From Sphingobacterium yanglingense (GTDB lineage: Bacteria; Bacteroidota; Bacteroidia; Sphingobacteriales; Sphingobacteriaceae): DNA of 64,000 nt. Position numbers and translations under genes: made by a program. The stretch covers positions 1 to 64,000 of the forward strand of contig NZ_SNYV01000016.1 of NCBI RefSeq assembly GCF_004363245.1. Reading direction: 5' to 3'. Under the pieces are notes generated by a model. The model saw nothing but the letters and a program-made list of their open reading frames with translations. It searched no databases and had not been told where the DNA came from. Below are positions 17,399 through 25,717 of this stretch, piece after piece. The first letter of the stretch is position 1. The number at the start of each line of letters is the position of its first letter.

Positions 17399-17773
17399 AT
17401 GAAAAATAGGAATGGATTAGTTGCATTTGCATTGTTAGGATTGGCAGTTGGAACCGCTGCTTATTATTTATTGGGTACAGAAGACGGAAAAAAAACATTG
17501 GACAAAGCCAATGATGGCATCAAGGATTTAACCAAGTCCCTTAAAGAGCTTTCAAAAAGAGAGGCAAAAAAAGCATCACGCTTAGCTAAAGAGGCTAAAG
17601 AAGATTTACGGGAATGGAAGTCCAAAGCCAAAGACGCCGGAAGAGATGTTTTAAACAAAGTTTCTGAAAAAACATCTGATTGGGCGAACAAGGCTTCCGA
17701 TACTACCGATAAAATCGCACGTAAAACAGAAGATTTAGCAGAAAAAGCGAAGTCAGAAATCTCAAAAGCTTAA
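17399..17773 (+). CDS. YtxH-domain protein
   Basis: A 124-residue protein with one N-terminal transmembrane segment (about residues 7-25, VAFALLGLAVGTAAYYLL) followed by GTEDGKKT and a long, charged amphipathic helix rich in Lys, Ala and Glu. This is the YtxH pattern, seen in small stress-induced proteins of many bacteria. Function is unknown; it may help membrane or envelope stability under stress. It stands alone between the ABC exporter and ccmB. Confidence 0.85.
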   Translation: MKNRNGLVAFALLGLAVGTAAYYLLGTEDGKKTLDKANDGIKDLTKSLKELSKREAKKASRLAKEAKEDLREWKSKAKDAGRDVLNKVSEKTSDWANKASDTTDKIARKTEDLAEKAKSEISKA

Positions 17774-17808
17774 TTGCCAAAAGTAAACGCTGTACACAGC
17801 AAATTGTG

Positions 17809-17816
17809 TATCTTTG
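17809..17816 (+). promoter_or_regulatory. Possible -7 promoter box of ccmB
   Basis: TATCTTTG fits the TAnnTTTG consensus. Its last base is only 6 nt before the ccmB ATG, so transcription would start at or next to the start codon. No clear -33 box was seen. Confidence 0.35.
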
Positions 17817-17822
17817 TGATAC

Positions 17823-18482
17823 ATGAGTCTTTTACAGCAAATCACGACTTTAGTCAACAAAGATCTTACATTAGAGTGGCGTTCTAAACATGCCGTAAAC
17901 GGCATTCTGCTATATGTGGTGTCTACTGTCTTTGTATGTTATCAAGCATTTAAAACAGTAGACACCCTGATTTGGAACGCCTTATTCTGGATAATCCTAC
18001 TTTTCGCATCCATAAACGCAATTAGTAGGTCATTTGTACAGGAAAGTCAGTATCGACAGTTGTACTACTACTCCATAGCGAGCCCCAAATCTATCATACT
18101 CTCCAAAATTATTTACAACATTATACTGATGACTGTGCTTTCGGTCATCGCCTACCTAATTTATTCCTTAGTCTTTAAAAACCCCGTAGGTGACCCGCTA
18201 TTTTATTTCATAGCCGTATTCTTAGGGGCAGTAAGTTTTGCTACGGTCTTTACAATGGTTTCTGGAATAAGCGCCAAAACGGGCAACAACAGTACAATGA
18301 TGGCCGTTTTAGCATTCCCCATCATCATTCCTCTATTGATTGTATTGATAACACTCTCTCAAAATGCATTACAAGGTGCAGATAGGGCCGAAAGTTACAA
18401 CGAGATTGGCGTTCTTGTGGCAATTAATGTAGTAACTGTTGCTATTTCTTTATTGTTATTTCCTTACCTTTGGAGGGATTAA
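17823..18482 (+). CDS. ccmB: Heme exporter membrane subunit CcmB
   Basis: A 219-residue integral membrane protein with six hydrophobic helices, ABC-2-like. It is the permease of the CcmAB transporter, which drives release of heme-loaded CcmE in cytochrome c maturation. The N-terminal LVNKDLTLEWRSK and the segment PIIIPLLIVLI match the family. It lies 15 nt before ccmC. The ATPase partner ccmA is not in the window. Confidence 0.9.
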   Translation: MSLLQQITTLVNKDLTLEWRSKHAVNGILLYVVSTVFVCYQAFKTVDTLIWNALFWIILLFASINAISRSFVQESQYRQLYYYSIASPKSIILSKIIYNIILMTVLSVIAYLIYSLVFKNPVGDPLFYFIAVFLGAVSFATVFTMVSGISAKTGNNSTMMAVLAFPIIIPLLIVLITLSQNALQGADRAESYNEIGVLVAINVVTVAISLLLFPYLWRD

Positions 18483-18497
18483 AACAACATGTAAAAA

Positions 18498-19163
18498 ATG
18501 AGAAAAAACTGGTGGAAAATATTAGCAGCATGTTTAGTTAGTGCTTCTGTTGTCGCTGGGTTTATGGGGCCAGTACCAAAATTATTTCTTCTTCATGAAA
18601 CGATAAGAAACGTTTATTTCCACGTCCCTATGTGGTTTGCAATGTTTACACTCTATGCAATCTCTGTGGTATATAGTGTGAAATATCTCAACAATGGCAA
18701 TCCAAAATATGACATCATAGCTGTTGAAGCGGTGAATACTGGTGTTATCTTTTGTTTCTTGGGGCTACTGACAGGAATGCAATGGGCCAATATTACCTGG
18801 GGTGAAGCTTGGCCAAGTGACTCTAAAACAAATGGATCCGCCATTGCAACACTTATGTATCTAGCTTATCTTGTATTGAGAAACACACTAGAAGAAGAAC
18901 AAAAACGGGCCAAAATATCTGCTGTCTATAATATTTTTGCTTTCCCTATCATGATTGTATTGATGTATATCCTTCCCAAAATGACGGATTCTCTACATCC
19001 AGGAAGCGGGGGAAATTCTACCTTTGGAGACCTCGATATGGATAACAATATGCGACCCATTTTCTATTCAGCAGTAATTGGTTGGATACTTACTGGCGTA
19101 TGGATTTGCACCCTAAGGTACCGGGTAGCATTACTGGAACGTAAAGCGAATCAAATCGATTAA
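18498..19163 (+). CDS. ccmC: Cytochrome c assembly protein CcmC (heme handling)
   Basis: A 221-residue membrane protein with six helices. The heme-binding tryptophan-rich segment reads NITWGEAWPSDSKTNGS, a variant of the WGxxWxWD motif. The conserved histidines of the family are likely in YFHVPMWF (near residue 41) and SLHPGSGG (near residue 167). It passes heme to CcmE. It follows ccmB and is followed, after a 252-nt structured spacer, by a ccmD-like gene. Confidence 0.92.
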   Translation: MRKNWWKILAACLVSASVVAGFMGPVPKLFLLHETIRNVYFHVPMWFAMFTLYAISVVYSVKYLNNGNPKYDIIAVEAVNTGVIFCFLGLLTGMQWANITWGEAWPSDSKTNGSAIATLMYLAYLVLRNTLEEEQKRAKISAVYNIFAFPIMIVLMYILPKMTDSLHPGSGGNSTFGDLDMDNNMRPIFYSAVIGWILTGVWICTLRYRVALLERKANQID

Positions 19164-19245
19164 TACGAACTTTTAAAATGCGAAATTAGTTTTCACAACA
19201 AAGAAAAACATTCGCATAAATAATCTTATTCTGTTGAATTATTAA

Positions 19246-19299
19246 CATATGAAATACTCATGTTTAGCGAAGCACAAACACCCATGAGTATTCCATATG
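19246..19299 (+). repeat. Large hairpin with a mini-ORF in the ccmC-ccmD spacer (copy 1)
   Basis: A 17-bp stem (CATATGAAATACTCATG at 19246-19262 with CATGAGTATTCCATATG at 19283-19299, one mismatch) and a 20-base loop containing GCACAAACAC. An ATG inside it opens a 12-codon ORF (19249-19287). The sequence ACATATGAAA recurs at copy 2 and at the start of the ccmD-like gene. Confidence 0.7.
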
Positions 19300-19322
19300 A
19301 CAGATAAAAAGCAAATTATACA

Positions 19323-19389
19323 CATATGAAATATCCATGTAGTACAGACTACACAAACACTGCTAAAAACAGTTTGGATATTCCATATC
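19323..19389 (+). repeat. Large hairpin with a mini-ORF in the ccmC-ccmD spacer (copy 2)
   Basis: An outer stem of 13 bp with one mismatch (ATATGAAATATCC at 19324-19336 with GGATATTCCATAT at 19376-19388). It encloses a second hairpin TGTAGT-ACAG-ACTACA (19338-19353) and a short stem ACTG/CAGT (19359-19373). It shares CATATGAAATA and CACAAACAC with copy 1. An ATG opens a 23-codon ORF (19326-19397) ending 18 nt before the ccmD-like start. Confidence 0.7.
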
Positions 19390-19415
19390 GCAATTAAAAA
19401 AGAAAAAATTTACAT

Positions 19416-19625
19416 ATGAAAAAATTTAGTTTACTTTCCATCTTCACGCTGATAGCATTAGCCTCTTACGCTCAATCATCTGAAATTGAAATGGCAGAGG
19501 GACTTCGCAGCTCGGGAAAAATATGGGTTGTAGTCTTAGTGCTTTTAACTATCGTTATTGGAGTTTTTGTATACTTGTTTACAATAGACAAAAAAGTCAC
19601 AAAACTAGAAAAGAGAAACTCCTAA
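19416..19625 (+). CDS. CcmD-family small membrane protein
   Basis: A 69-residue protein with a signal-like N-terminus (ending SYAQ near residue 20) and one transmembrane helix at about residues 36-56 (WVVVLVLLTIVIGVFVYLF), then basic residues DKKVTKLEKR. Its size, topology and position after ccmC fit the CcmD-like proteins of Bacteroidota, which are thought to link the CcmABC complex. The match is by pattern, not by strong motif. The start codon region repeats the ACATATGAAA sequence of the two upstream hairpins. Confidence 0.75.
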   Translation: MKKFSLLSIFTLIALASYAQSSEIEMAEGLRSSGKIWVVVLVLLTIVIGVFVYLFTIDKKVTKLEKRNS

Positions 19626-19649
19626 GTCTATCCAAAGTATTTCAAAATT

Positions 19650-20633
19650 ATGATCATTAAACAGCACAGGAAGTTCACGCCAATCAATATACTATTTGTA
19701 TCGATTATTGGAACTTTTTTGTGTTTGGGCGCATTTTTGCACCTTCCTGAAGAGTTAAGACCGATTCTGCTCGAACCCGCAGCCAACAATCTCTTCAATA
19801 TCGAAATCGGATCAGGGCTCCAACCGGTGTCCAATGTGCTATTGACATTGACCTTAACGCTACTTCAGGCTTTACTATTAAATAAAATAGTAAATCATTT
19901 TAATTTTTTGGGCAAACCTAATTTTCTGACAGCCCTACTATTCATGACTTTAGTCAGTCTATTCTTACCATTTTTAGTTCTATCACCTACCCTAATATGT
20001 AACTTTATTACGATCTGGATGATGAGCAAGCTTTTTGCTATTTATAAGCAAGCCGATGTAAAAAGATTAATGTTCGACTTAGGAATGATTGTAGCTATCG
20101 GTAGCTTGGTATATTTTCCATTTATCGTGATGTTTCTCTTATTATGGATAGCGCTGATCATCTTTAGGCCATTCATCTGGAGAGAATGGGTAACACCAGT
20201 ATTTGGCTTTTCCATTGTTTATTTCTTACTTGGCGTGATCTACTACTGGTTGGATAGATTTGATGAATTTAAAACTATTTTTTCTCCGTTTACAAATCCG
20301 TTACCACATACCTTACACGTAGATTATCAAGATTACTTAGTTGTAATACCTATTGCGATTGCTCTTTTGTTTCTTCTGGCTGTATTAAGAGATCAATATT
20401 TTAGAAGCGTCGTTCACATACGGAAATCGTTTCAATTACTTTTTTATATGCTTTTGCTTATTGCAGGGTCGTTCTATTTGAATGAGAAGATTAATATCAA
20501 TCACTTTCTACTTTGCGCCCCTCCTTTAGCCATCTATTTGGCATATTATTTTTCCTTTGCCAAGTCTAAATGGGTATATGAAAGCTTATACCTCGTAATT
20601 ATGATTACGATAATATACTTTCAATTTATGTAA
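19650..20633 (+). CDS. Polytopic membrane protein (DUF6427-like)
   Basis: A 327-residue protein made mostly of hydrophobic segments, about ten predicted transmembrane helices. It resembles a family of unknown function found in Bacteroidota (DUF6427). No catalytic motif is visible. It starts 24 nt after the ccmD-like gene and so may share its transcript, but nothing else ties it to cytochrome maturation. Confidence 0.65.
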   Translation: MIIKQHRKFTPINILFVSIIGTFLCLGAFLHLPEELRPILLEPAANNLFNIEIGSGLQPVSNVLLTLTLTLLQALLLNKIVNHFNFLGKPNFLTALLFMTLVSLFLPFLVLSPTLICNFITIWMMSKLFAIYKQADVKRLMFDLGMIVAIGSLVYFPFIVMFLLLWIALIIFRPFIWREWVTPVFGFSIVYFLLGVIYYWLDRFDEFKTIFSPFTNPLPHTLHVDYQDYLVVIPIAIALLFLLAVLRDQYFRSVVHIRKSFQLLFYMLLLIAGSFYLNEKININHFLLCAPPLAIYLAYYFSFAKSKWVYESLYLVIMITIIYFQFM

Positions 20634-20825
20634 AAAACTGACAAACAATCGTTTAACCTTTTTTAACAAAATGAGGTCAAGGATTCATTAAAATTTAAAT
20701 AGTTTTGTAACGAAATAAATTCATCAGAAGAACAATTGGTCGGTTTATTAAAAAAATGCCAGTTCGTTATTGGCCTATCAAGATAACACAAAAATACGTC
20801 CGAAGCGCGGAGATTATAAAAATAT

Positions 20826-22154
20826 ATGCATAAACAATTCAATGTTTTGAGTGCCAAAAGGGCTTTACAGCTTGTAGTTGCTACAGGCCTTTTTCTGGTA
20901 AACATCCAAGCGAATGCCCAGACTACAACCTCACACTCTCCTTATTCCAAATTTGGCCTAGGACAGATGAGAGAAGACCTTCTTCCACAGACCCGATCGA
21001 TGGGAGGAATATCAAGTGCAATACGTTACCAATCAGGCCTTCCTATTCTCAATGTCGCCAATCCAGCAAGTTACTCCGCTTTTTCTAGAACTATCCTAGA
21101 AGTAGGACTTTATGGTAATGCAACCGAACTGAGCCGTCCCGGTGCAAAAGACAATACAGCTGACTTTGCTTTTTCTCACTTGGCAATAGGCGTCCCACTC
21201 TCGCAACGCTTTGGTGGACTTGCGTTTGGACTTATGCCTTATTCTGATGTGGGTTACAACCAAACCAGCAGAGAGCAGATAGGTAATTTGGCCTATAATA
21301 TTTCATCCAAAGGAGAAGGAGGCGTAAACAAAGCTTTCTTTGGTTATGGTGTATCTCCAATTAAAGGATTAAGCATAGGTGCTAATATCGGTTTCCTATT
21401 CGGTGAACTGACCGATGTAAATTTAGTCAGTTTCCCTACTGATCCGAGTATGTTAAATGCACGCTACAATGAGACACGCCTTATCCGGGGAGCAACCTAT
21501 GACTACGGTGTGCAGTATTCAAAAGCAATAAGCAAAAAACTAAATCTAACTGTCGGTTATACGGGATCATTAAACAATACAATAACAAGCAAAACTTCAT
21601 CGTTTGTTAAAAGAACTGAACCTTCAACAGATCCAGATTATCAAAACATTCCGCTCGATACAGTATCCAGTATAGACGGATTGTCTCGAAAAATCAATCT
21701 TCCATTAAAACATACCGTTGGTTTTACCCTTTCCAAAGGATATAACTGGATGGTTGGTGCAGATTTTAAATACGCTGATTGGAGTAACTTTCAAACACGT
21801 GCAGGAGAGCCTTCACTAGGAAAGAACTATGGATTCGCAGTTGGTGGACAAATTAAGCCAGATCCGACATCCTTTAGGTATTGGAATATTGTAGATTACA
21901 GACTAGGATTCCGCTACGATAAGACACCACTAAAGTATAACAACGAAAACATTAATGATATGGCGGTTACTGTAGGTCTTGGCTTACCATTACCTGAAAC
22001 AAATTTTGGTCTTACCTTTTCACGGATAAACATATCCGCAGAATTTGGCCAGAGAGGAGCCTTATCCAACAATCTAGTACGTGAACGTTATATCAACTTG
22101 AATCTAGGCTTTACATTGAATGATACTTGGTTCAGAAGAAGAAGTTATGACTAA
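20826..22154 (+). CDS. Outer-membrane beta-barrel protein
   Basis: A 442-residue protein with a signal peptide (cleavage expected after ANAQ near residue 32) and alternating hydrophobic and polar residues typical of a beta-barrel. The start HSPYSKFGLG and the phrase NPASYSAF near residue 80 resemble FadL-like or PorV-like porin families of Bacteroidota. It overlaps lptC by 8 nt, so the two are translationally coupled. Its neighbours lptC and ppiD place it in an outer-membrane assembly block; the substrate is not known. Confidence 0.8.
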   Translation: MHKQFNVLSAKRALQLVVATGLFLVNIQANAQTTTSHSPYSKFGLGQMREDLLPQTRSMGGISSAIRYQSGLPILNVANPASYSAFSRTILEVGLYGNATELSRPGAKDNTADFAFSHLAIGVPLSQRFGGLAFGLMPYSDVGYNQTSREQIGNLAYNISSKGEGGVNKAFFGYGVSPIKGLSIGANIGFLFGELTDVNLVSFPTDPSMLNARYNETRLIRGATYDYGVQYSKAISKKLNLTVGYTGSLNNTITSKTSSFVKRTEPSTDPDYQNIPLDTVSSIDGLSRKINLPLKHTVGFTLSKGYNWMVGADFKYADWSNFQTRAGEPSLGKNYGFAVGGQIKPDPTSFRYWNIVDYRLGFRYDKTPLKYNNENINDMAVTVGLGLPLPETNFGLTFSRINISAEFGQRGALSNNLVRERYINLNLGFTLNDTWFRRRSYD

Positions 22155-22770
22155 TAAGAGAAGCATATTCTCAAAGATATATATCGATATTCCCCTATTG
22201 TTTCTTATTTCAATAGGGGTTTTCTCACTTAGTAGCTGTGAGAATGATCTTCGTGAAGTCAATAAAATTGAGAATATACAACAAGAAGAGGCCGTAGATA
22301 TCTCTAAAGATGTAAAAATCATCCTAAGCGACTCGGCGGTTGTAAAAGCTCAACTAACAGGTCCTGAAATGCGTGTATATCATGACACCACTGGTAATAA
22401 AAACAGCAATTATGAGTTTCAGAAAGGCATACAGATTATATTTTATGATGCCGAAGGCAAGGAAAGTCAACGTATCCGGTCCGATTATGGTAAACAGCGA
22501 GTTCTAGATGGGATTACAGAGTTTAAAAAAAATGTAGTGGTAAATATGTCTGATGGTTCAATCATTAAGACAGAAGAGTTGTACTATGATGAAAAAAAGA
22601 AAATTTACTACAATGATGTCCCTATTTCATTTGAGTTCAAAGATGCAAGAGGCAATCTATTAGCAACTTCTTTCACATCAGACACCGAATTTAGAAATAT
22701 TAATGGGCAGAATATGACTGGTTTCTATATCCCATCCGGAAACAGCCAGTTGCCTTCATTTGGCAATTAA
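22147..22770 (+). CDS. lptC: LPS export periplasmic protein LptC
   Basis: A 208-residue lipoprotein-like protein. The chosen start (MTNKRSIF) lies inside the last codons of the preceding gene; an ATG 27 nt earlier is possible but unlikely. The hydrophobic segment ends in a lipobox FSLSSC (Cys31). The rest is a beta-rich LptC domain with MRVYHDTTG, IIFYDAEGK and a TEFKKNVVVN strand. LptC carries lipopolysaccharide across the periplasm in the Lpt bridge. In Bacteroidota it is usually next to a ppiD-like gene, as here. Confidence 0.88.
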   Translation: MTNKRSIFSKIYIDIPLLFLISIGVFSLSSCENDLREVNKIENIQQEEAVDISKDVKIILSDSAVVKAQLTGPEMRVYHDTTGNKNSNYEFQKGIQIIFYDAEGKESQRIRSDYGKQRVLDGITEFKKNVVVNMSDGSIIKTEELYYDEKKKIYYNDVPISFEFKDARGNLLATSFTSDTEFRNINGQNMTGFYIPSGNSQLPSFGN

Positions 22771-22914
22771 TTCGACCACAACAATAAAGGTTTAAATTAG
22801 TTTTATTTACGTTATAAAAATTTACTCTTTTTTTTTATAAAAGTTGTATCTTGCGCCTTGTTTTAACAAAACACAATTAAATAACTAAAGAACACATAAA
22901 TACAATACGAGAAT

Positions 22915-25020
22915 ATGGGATTAATGGGTAATTTGCGTAACCGTGCTGGATTGGTAATATTCATAATCGGCTTAGCAATTGTTGCATTTTTATTAGGGGA
23001 CATCATTAAGTCCGGAACGCCGTTTTGGGCTAAGAAGCAAAATGAAGTAGGTAGCGTCAACGGTAACTCGGTCGACTATCATGATTTCAATGCGCAGGTA
23101 GAACAAACATCGGCTATGTATCAGCAGCAAATGGGCGGTGCTGAAACCCCTCAGATAAAAAACTTTGCAGTACAGCAGGTTTGGAATCAATTTGTTTCCA
23201 AAGAGCTGATGGCTACTGAGATTGAAAAACTAGGATTATCCGTAGGCAAAAAAGAGTTCAACGATCTAATCACTGGTCCAAACCCTTCGCCTCAGATTAT
23301 GCAAACCTTCACCAACCCAGAAACAGGTCAATTTGACCGTAACTACCTTACTCAGGTAATTAATGAAGCAAAAGGTGGCAATGCTCAGGTTGCACAACAA
23401 TGGGAATTACTTCTCGAAAATGTCCGCTCCCAAAGATTGACAGAAAAATACTCTAACTTACTAAGCAATTCAGTATACGTTACAGCATTAGAAGCACAGG
23501 ACGAATATACTGCGAAGAATAAATTAGCAAATTTCAAGTATGTATTACTAGACTATTCTTCGGTTAATGAAGCTGACATCAAATTAACAGATGCGGATTA
23601 CAAAGAATACTATGATAAGCATAAAAATGCTTTCAAGAACCCAGAAGAAACACGTTCAGTAGAATATGTCTTATTTGATGCTAGTGCAACAGCCAAAGAC
23701 TCTACCGCTACTCTAACTGCAATTCAAACGCTAAAAAGTGAATTAGCAGCTTCTACCAATGATTCGCTATTTGTTGTAGGAAGCTCTGATAACAAATACC
23801 CTGTAACTTATTACAGAAAAGGTCAGGTTAGTCCAGCCTTAGACTCAGTTATATTCAACGCTGCAAAAGGAACAACAGTAGGTCCATTTTTATCAAACGG
23901 TGCTTACGAGATCGCGAAAATCTTAGATTCCAAATTCAGCCCAGACTCTGTCAAGGCAAGCCACATCCTATTAAATGCAGCAGCAGAAGGTGGTGTTGAC
24001 AAAGCAAAAGCGAAAGCAGACTCTATCAAAGGTCTAATTGCTAAAGGAGAAAGCTTCTCTGCATTAGCAGTTGAATTCAGTCAAGATCCAGGGAGTAAAG
24101 CTAATGGAGGCGACTTAGGAACTTTCACTAGAGGACAAATGGTTGGTCCTTTTGAAGAAGCCGCATTCAATGGTAAAGCTGGAGATGTAGTTGTCGTAGA
24201 ATCACAATTTGGTGTACATATTCTAAAAATCGAAAAACAAATCGGAAACTCTAAAATTGTAAAAGCAGCAATCCTCGATAAGGTAATCACTGCAGGAAAA
24301 GAAACTACAGATGCTATTTATGCAAAAGCGAACTCTTTCTTTACAGCTGCTAACAGTTCCAATTTCTCTGAAACTGCAAAAAAAGAGAATCTGAATCTGC
24401 AAAAAGCAACACGTGTACAGCCGATGGACAATTCTCTAAACGGCGCTGAAGCTTCTAGGGAATTGATACGTTGGATTTTTGAAGCGAGCAAAGGCGACGT
24501 ATCTGATAAAATTTACGAAACAGAGAACAACTTTATCGTAGCTAAGGTTTCAGGAATCAACCCAAAAGGTATTCAACCTTTGGAGGCTATTAAAGGTGAT
24601 ATAGAGCTAGGTGTCAAAAACCTTGTAAAAGCACGTATGTTAAAAGAAAAAATGAATAACGCTCTTAACGGTGCTACCTCATTGGATCAAGTAGCTCAAA
24701 AGGCTGGAAAACCTGCAATCGCTGTCGAGAACATCGTTTTAGCAAATCCAGTAATACCAGGTGTATCACTAGAAAGCACAGTCATAGGTACTGTATTTGG
24801 TCTACAACCGAACAAACCATCTAAAGCTATTGAAGGAACTCAAGGCATCTATGCGGTACAAGTAGATAGCTTTGTAAACCCAAAAGAGATGGTAGACACA
24901 GAGCGTAAAAATCAACAAAAACAAATGTTGACATCTAAACAACAACGCGCATGGGGGTCAATCTTCAAGGCACTGCAAGACAATGCAAAGATTGATGACA
25001 ATCGCATTAGATTTTATTAA
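22915..25020 (+). CDS. PpiD-like membrane-anchored peptidyl-prolyl isomerase / chaperone
   Basis: A 701-residue protein with an N-terminal transmembrane anchor (residues about 8-26), a SurA_N-like helical region, and a parvulin domain at about residues 345-440 (VKASHILLN, GGDLGTFTRGQMVGPFEEAAF, FGVHILKIEK). A long C-terminal part completes the PpiD architecture. Such proteins act at the periplasmic side of the inner membrane and help newly exported outer-membrane proteins to fold. It follows lptC by 145 nt and ends just before a strong terminator. Confidence 0.93.
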   Translation: MGLMGNLRNRAGLVIFIIGLAIVAFLLGDIIKSGTPFWAKKQNEVGSVNGNSVDYHDFNAQVEQTSAMYQQQMGGAETPQIKNFAVQQVWNQFVSKELMATEIEKLGLSVGKKEFNDLITGPNPSPQIMQTFTNPETGQFDRNYLTQVINEAKGGNAQVAQQWELLLENVRSQRLTEKYSNLLSNSVYVTALEAQDEYTAKNKLANFKYVLLDYSSVNEADIKLTDADYKEYYDKHKNAFKNPEETRSVEYVLFDASATAKDSTATLTAIQTLKSELAASTNDSLFVVGSSDNKYPVTYYRKGQVSPALDSVIFNAAKGTTVGPFLSNGAYEIAKILDSKFSPDSVKASHILLNAAAEGGVDKAKAKADSIKGLIAKGESFSALAVEFSQDPGSKANGGDLGTFTRGQMVGPFEEAAFNGKAGDVVVVESQFGVHILKIEKQIGNSKIVKAAILDKVITAGKETTDAIYAKANSFFTAANSSNFSETAKKENLNLQKATRVQPMDNSLNGAEASRELIRWIFEASKGDVSDKIYETENNFIVAKVSGINPKGIQPLEAIKGDIELGVKNLVKARMLKEKMNNALNGATSLDQVAQKAGKPAIAVENIVLANPVIPGVSLESTVIGTVFGLQPNKPSKAIEGTQGIYAVQVDSFVNPKEMVDTERKNQQKQMLTSKQQRAWGSIFKALQDNAKIDDNRIRFY

Positions 25021-25040
25021 GATATTATAATTAATTTTAC

Positions 25041-25072
25041 AGCCGGGCATGGTAACATGTCCGGCTTTTTTT
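25041..25072 (+). terminator. Terminator after the ppiD-like gene
   Basis: An 11-bp stem with one G-T pair (AGCCGGGCATG with CATGTCCGGCT), a GTAA loop and a run of seven T. It lies 20 nt past the stop codon. Confidence 0.9.
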
Positions 25073-25085
25073 ATATTTTTAGCAT

Positions 25086-25604
25086 ATGGATATTCAAGAG
25101 AACATAGTCAATAAAGTTGCACAAAGTGGTCTTATCACTATTGATTTAGCAGAATATGCGCCTATAGAGAACGATATCCTAACTTATGACATCAAGGAGA
25201 ACCTCTTCCATGGATTGATACTAAAAGAGAAAGATTTCAGAGATTTTGTCAAACAGCACGACTGGTCTCAGTATCAAGACAAACATATGGCGATTACTTG
25301 CTCTACAGATGCCATTGTTCCAACCTGGGCTTATATGATCCTAGCCAATAAGCTCACTCCTTTTGCCAAAACTATACATTTTGGAACGAGAGACGAAGTT
25401 GTACGCAATTTATTCGCTGAAGCTATGCAAGCTATAGACTATACGGTTTATAATGACCAACGTATTGTCGTGAAAGGATGTGGTGACATCTATGTTCCGG
25501 AAAGTGCATTTGTGTCCTTCACCCATAAGCTTAGCTTGGTGGCCAAAAGCATCATGTACGGAGAGCCCTGCTCTACTGTACCTGTGTTTAAGCGAAAAAA
25601 TTAA
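25086..25604 (+). CDS. DUF2480-family protein
   Basis: A 172-residue cytoplasmic protein. The C-terminal half (GCGDIYVPESAFVSF, then AKSIMYGEPCSTVPV) is the conserved core of the DUF2480 family found only in Bacteroidota. Two cysteines in this core are conserved and could bind a metal, but no function is known. It starts 14 nt after the terminator of the ppiD-like gene, so it probably has its own promoter. Confidence 0.85.
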   Translation: MDIQENIVNKVAQSGLITIDLAEYAPIENDILTYDIKENLFHGLILKEKDFRDFVKQHDWSQYQDKHMAITCSTDAIVPTWAYMILANKLTPFAKTIHFGTRDEVVRNLFAEAMQAIDYTVYNDQRIVVKGCGDIYVPESAFVSFTHKLSLVAKSIMYGEPCSTVPVFKRKN

Positions 25605-25717
25605 ACCATCGGTGATCTTGAAGCGTCTTAGGTATATTAATGAGGATATTCTATTCTGATCGATCTAAGAAGACAATCAGAACAAATTACGCCCGTTATT
25701 GAACAACTTGAACATAT

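Noticed and set aside
25653..25680. Short inverted repeat (TCTGAT / ATCAGA) before the DUF3108 gene
   Set aside because: Six-base arms at this distance are expected by chance in AT-rich DNA.
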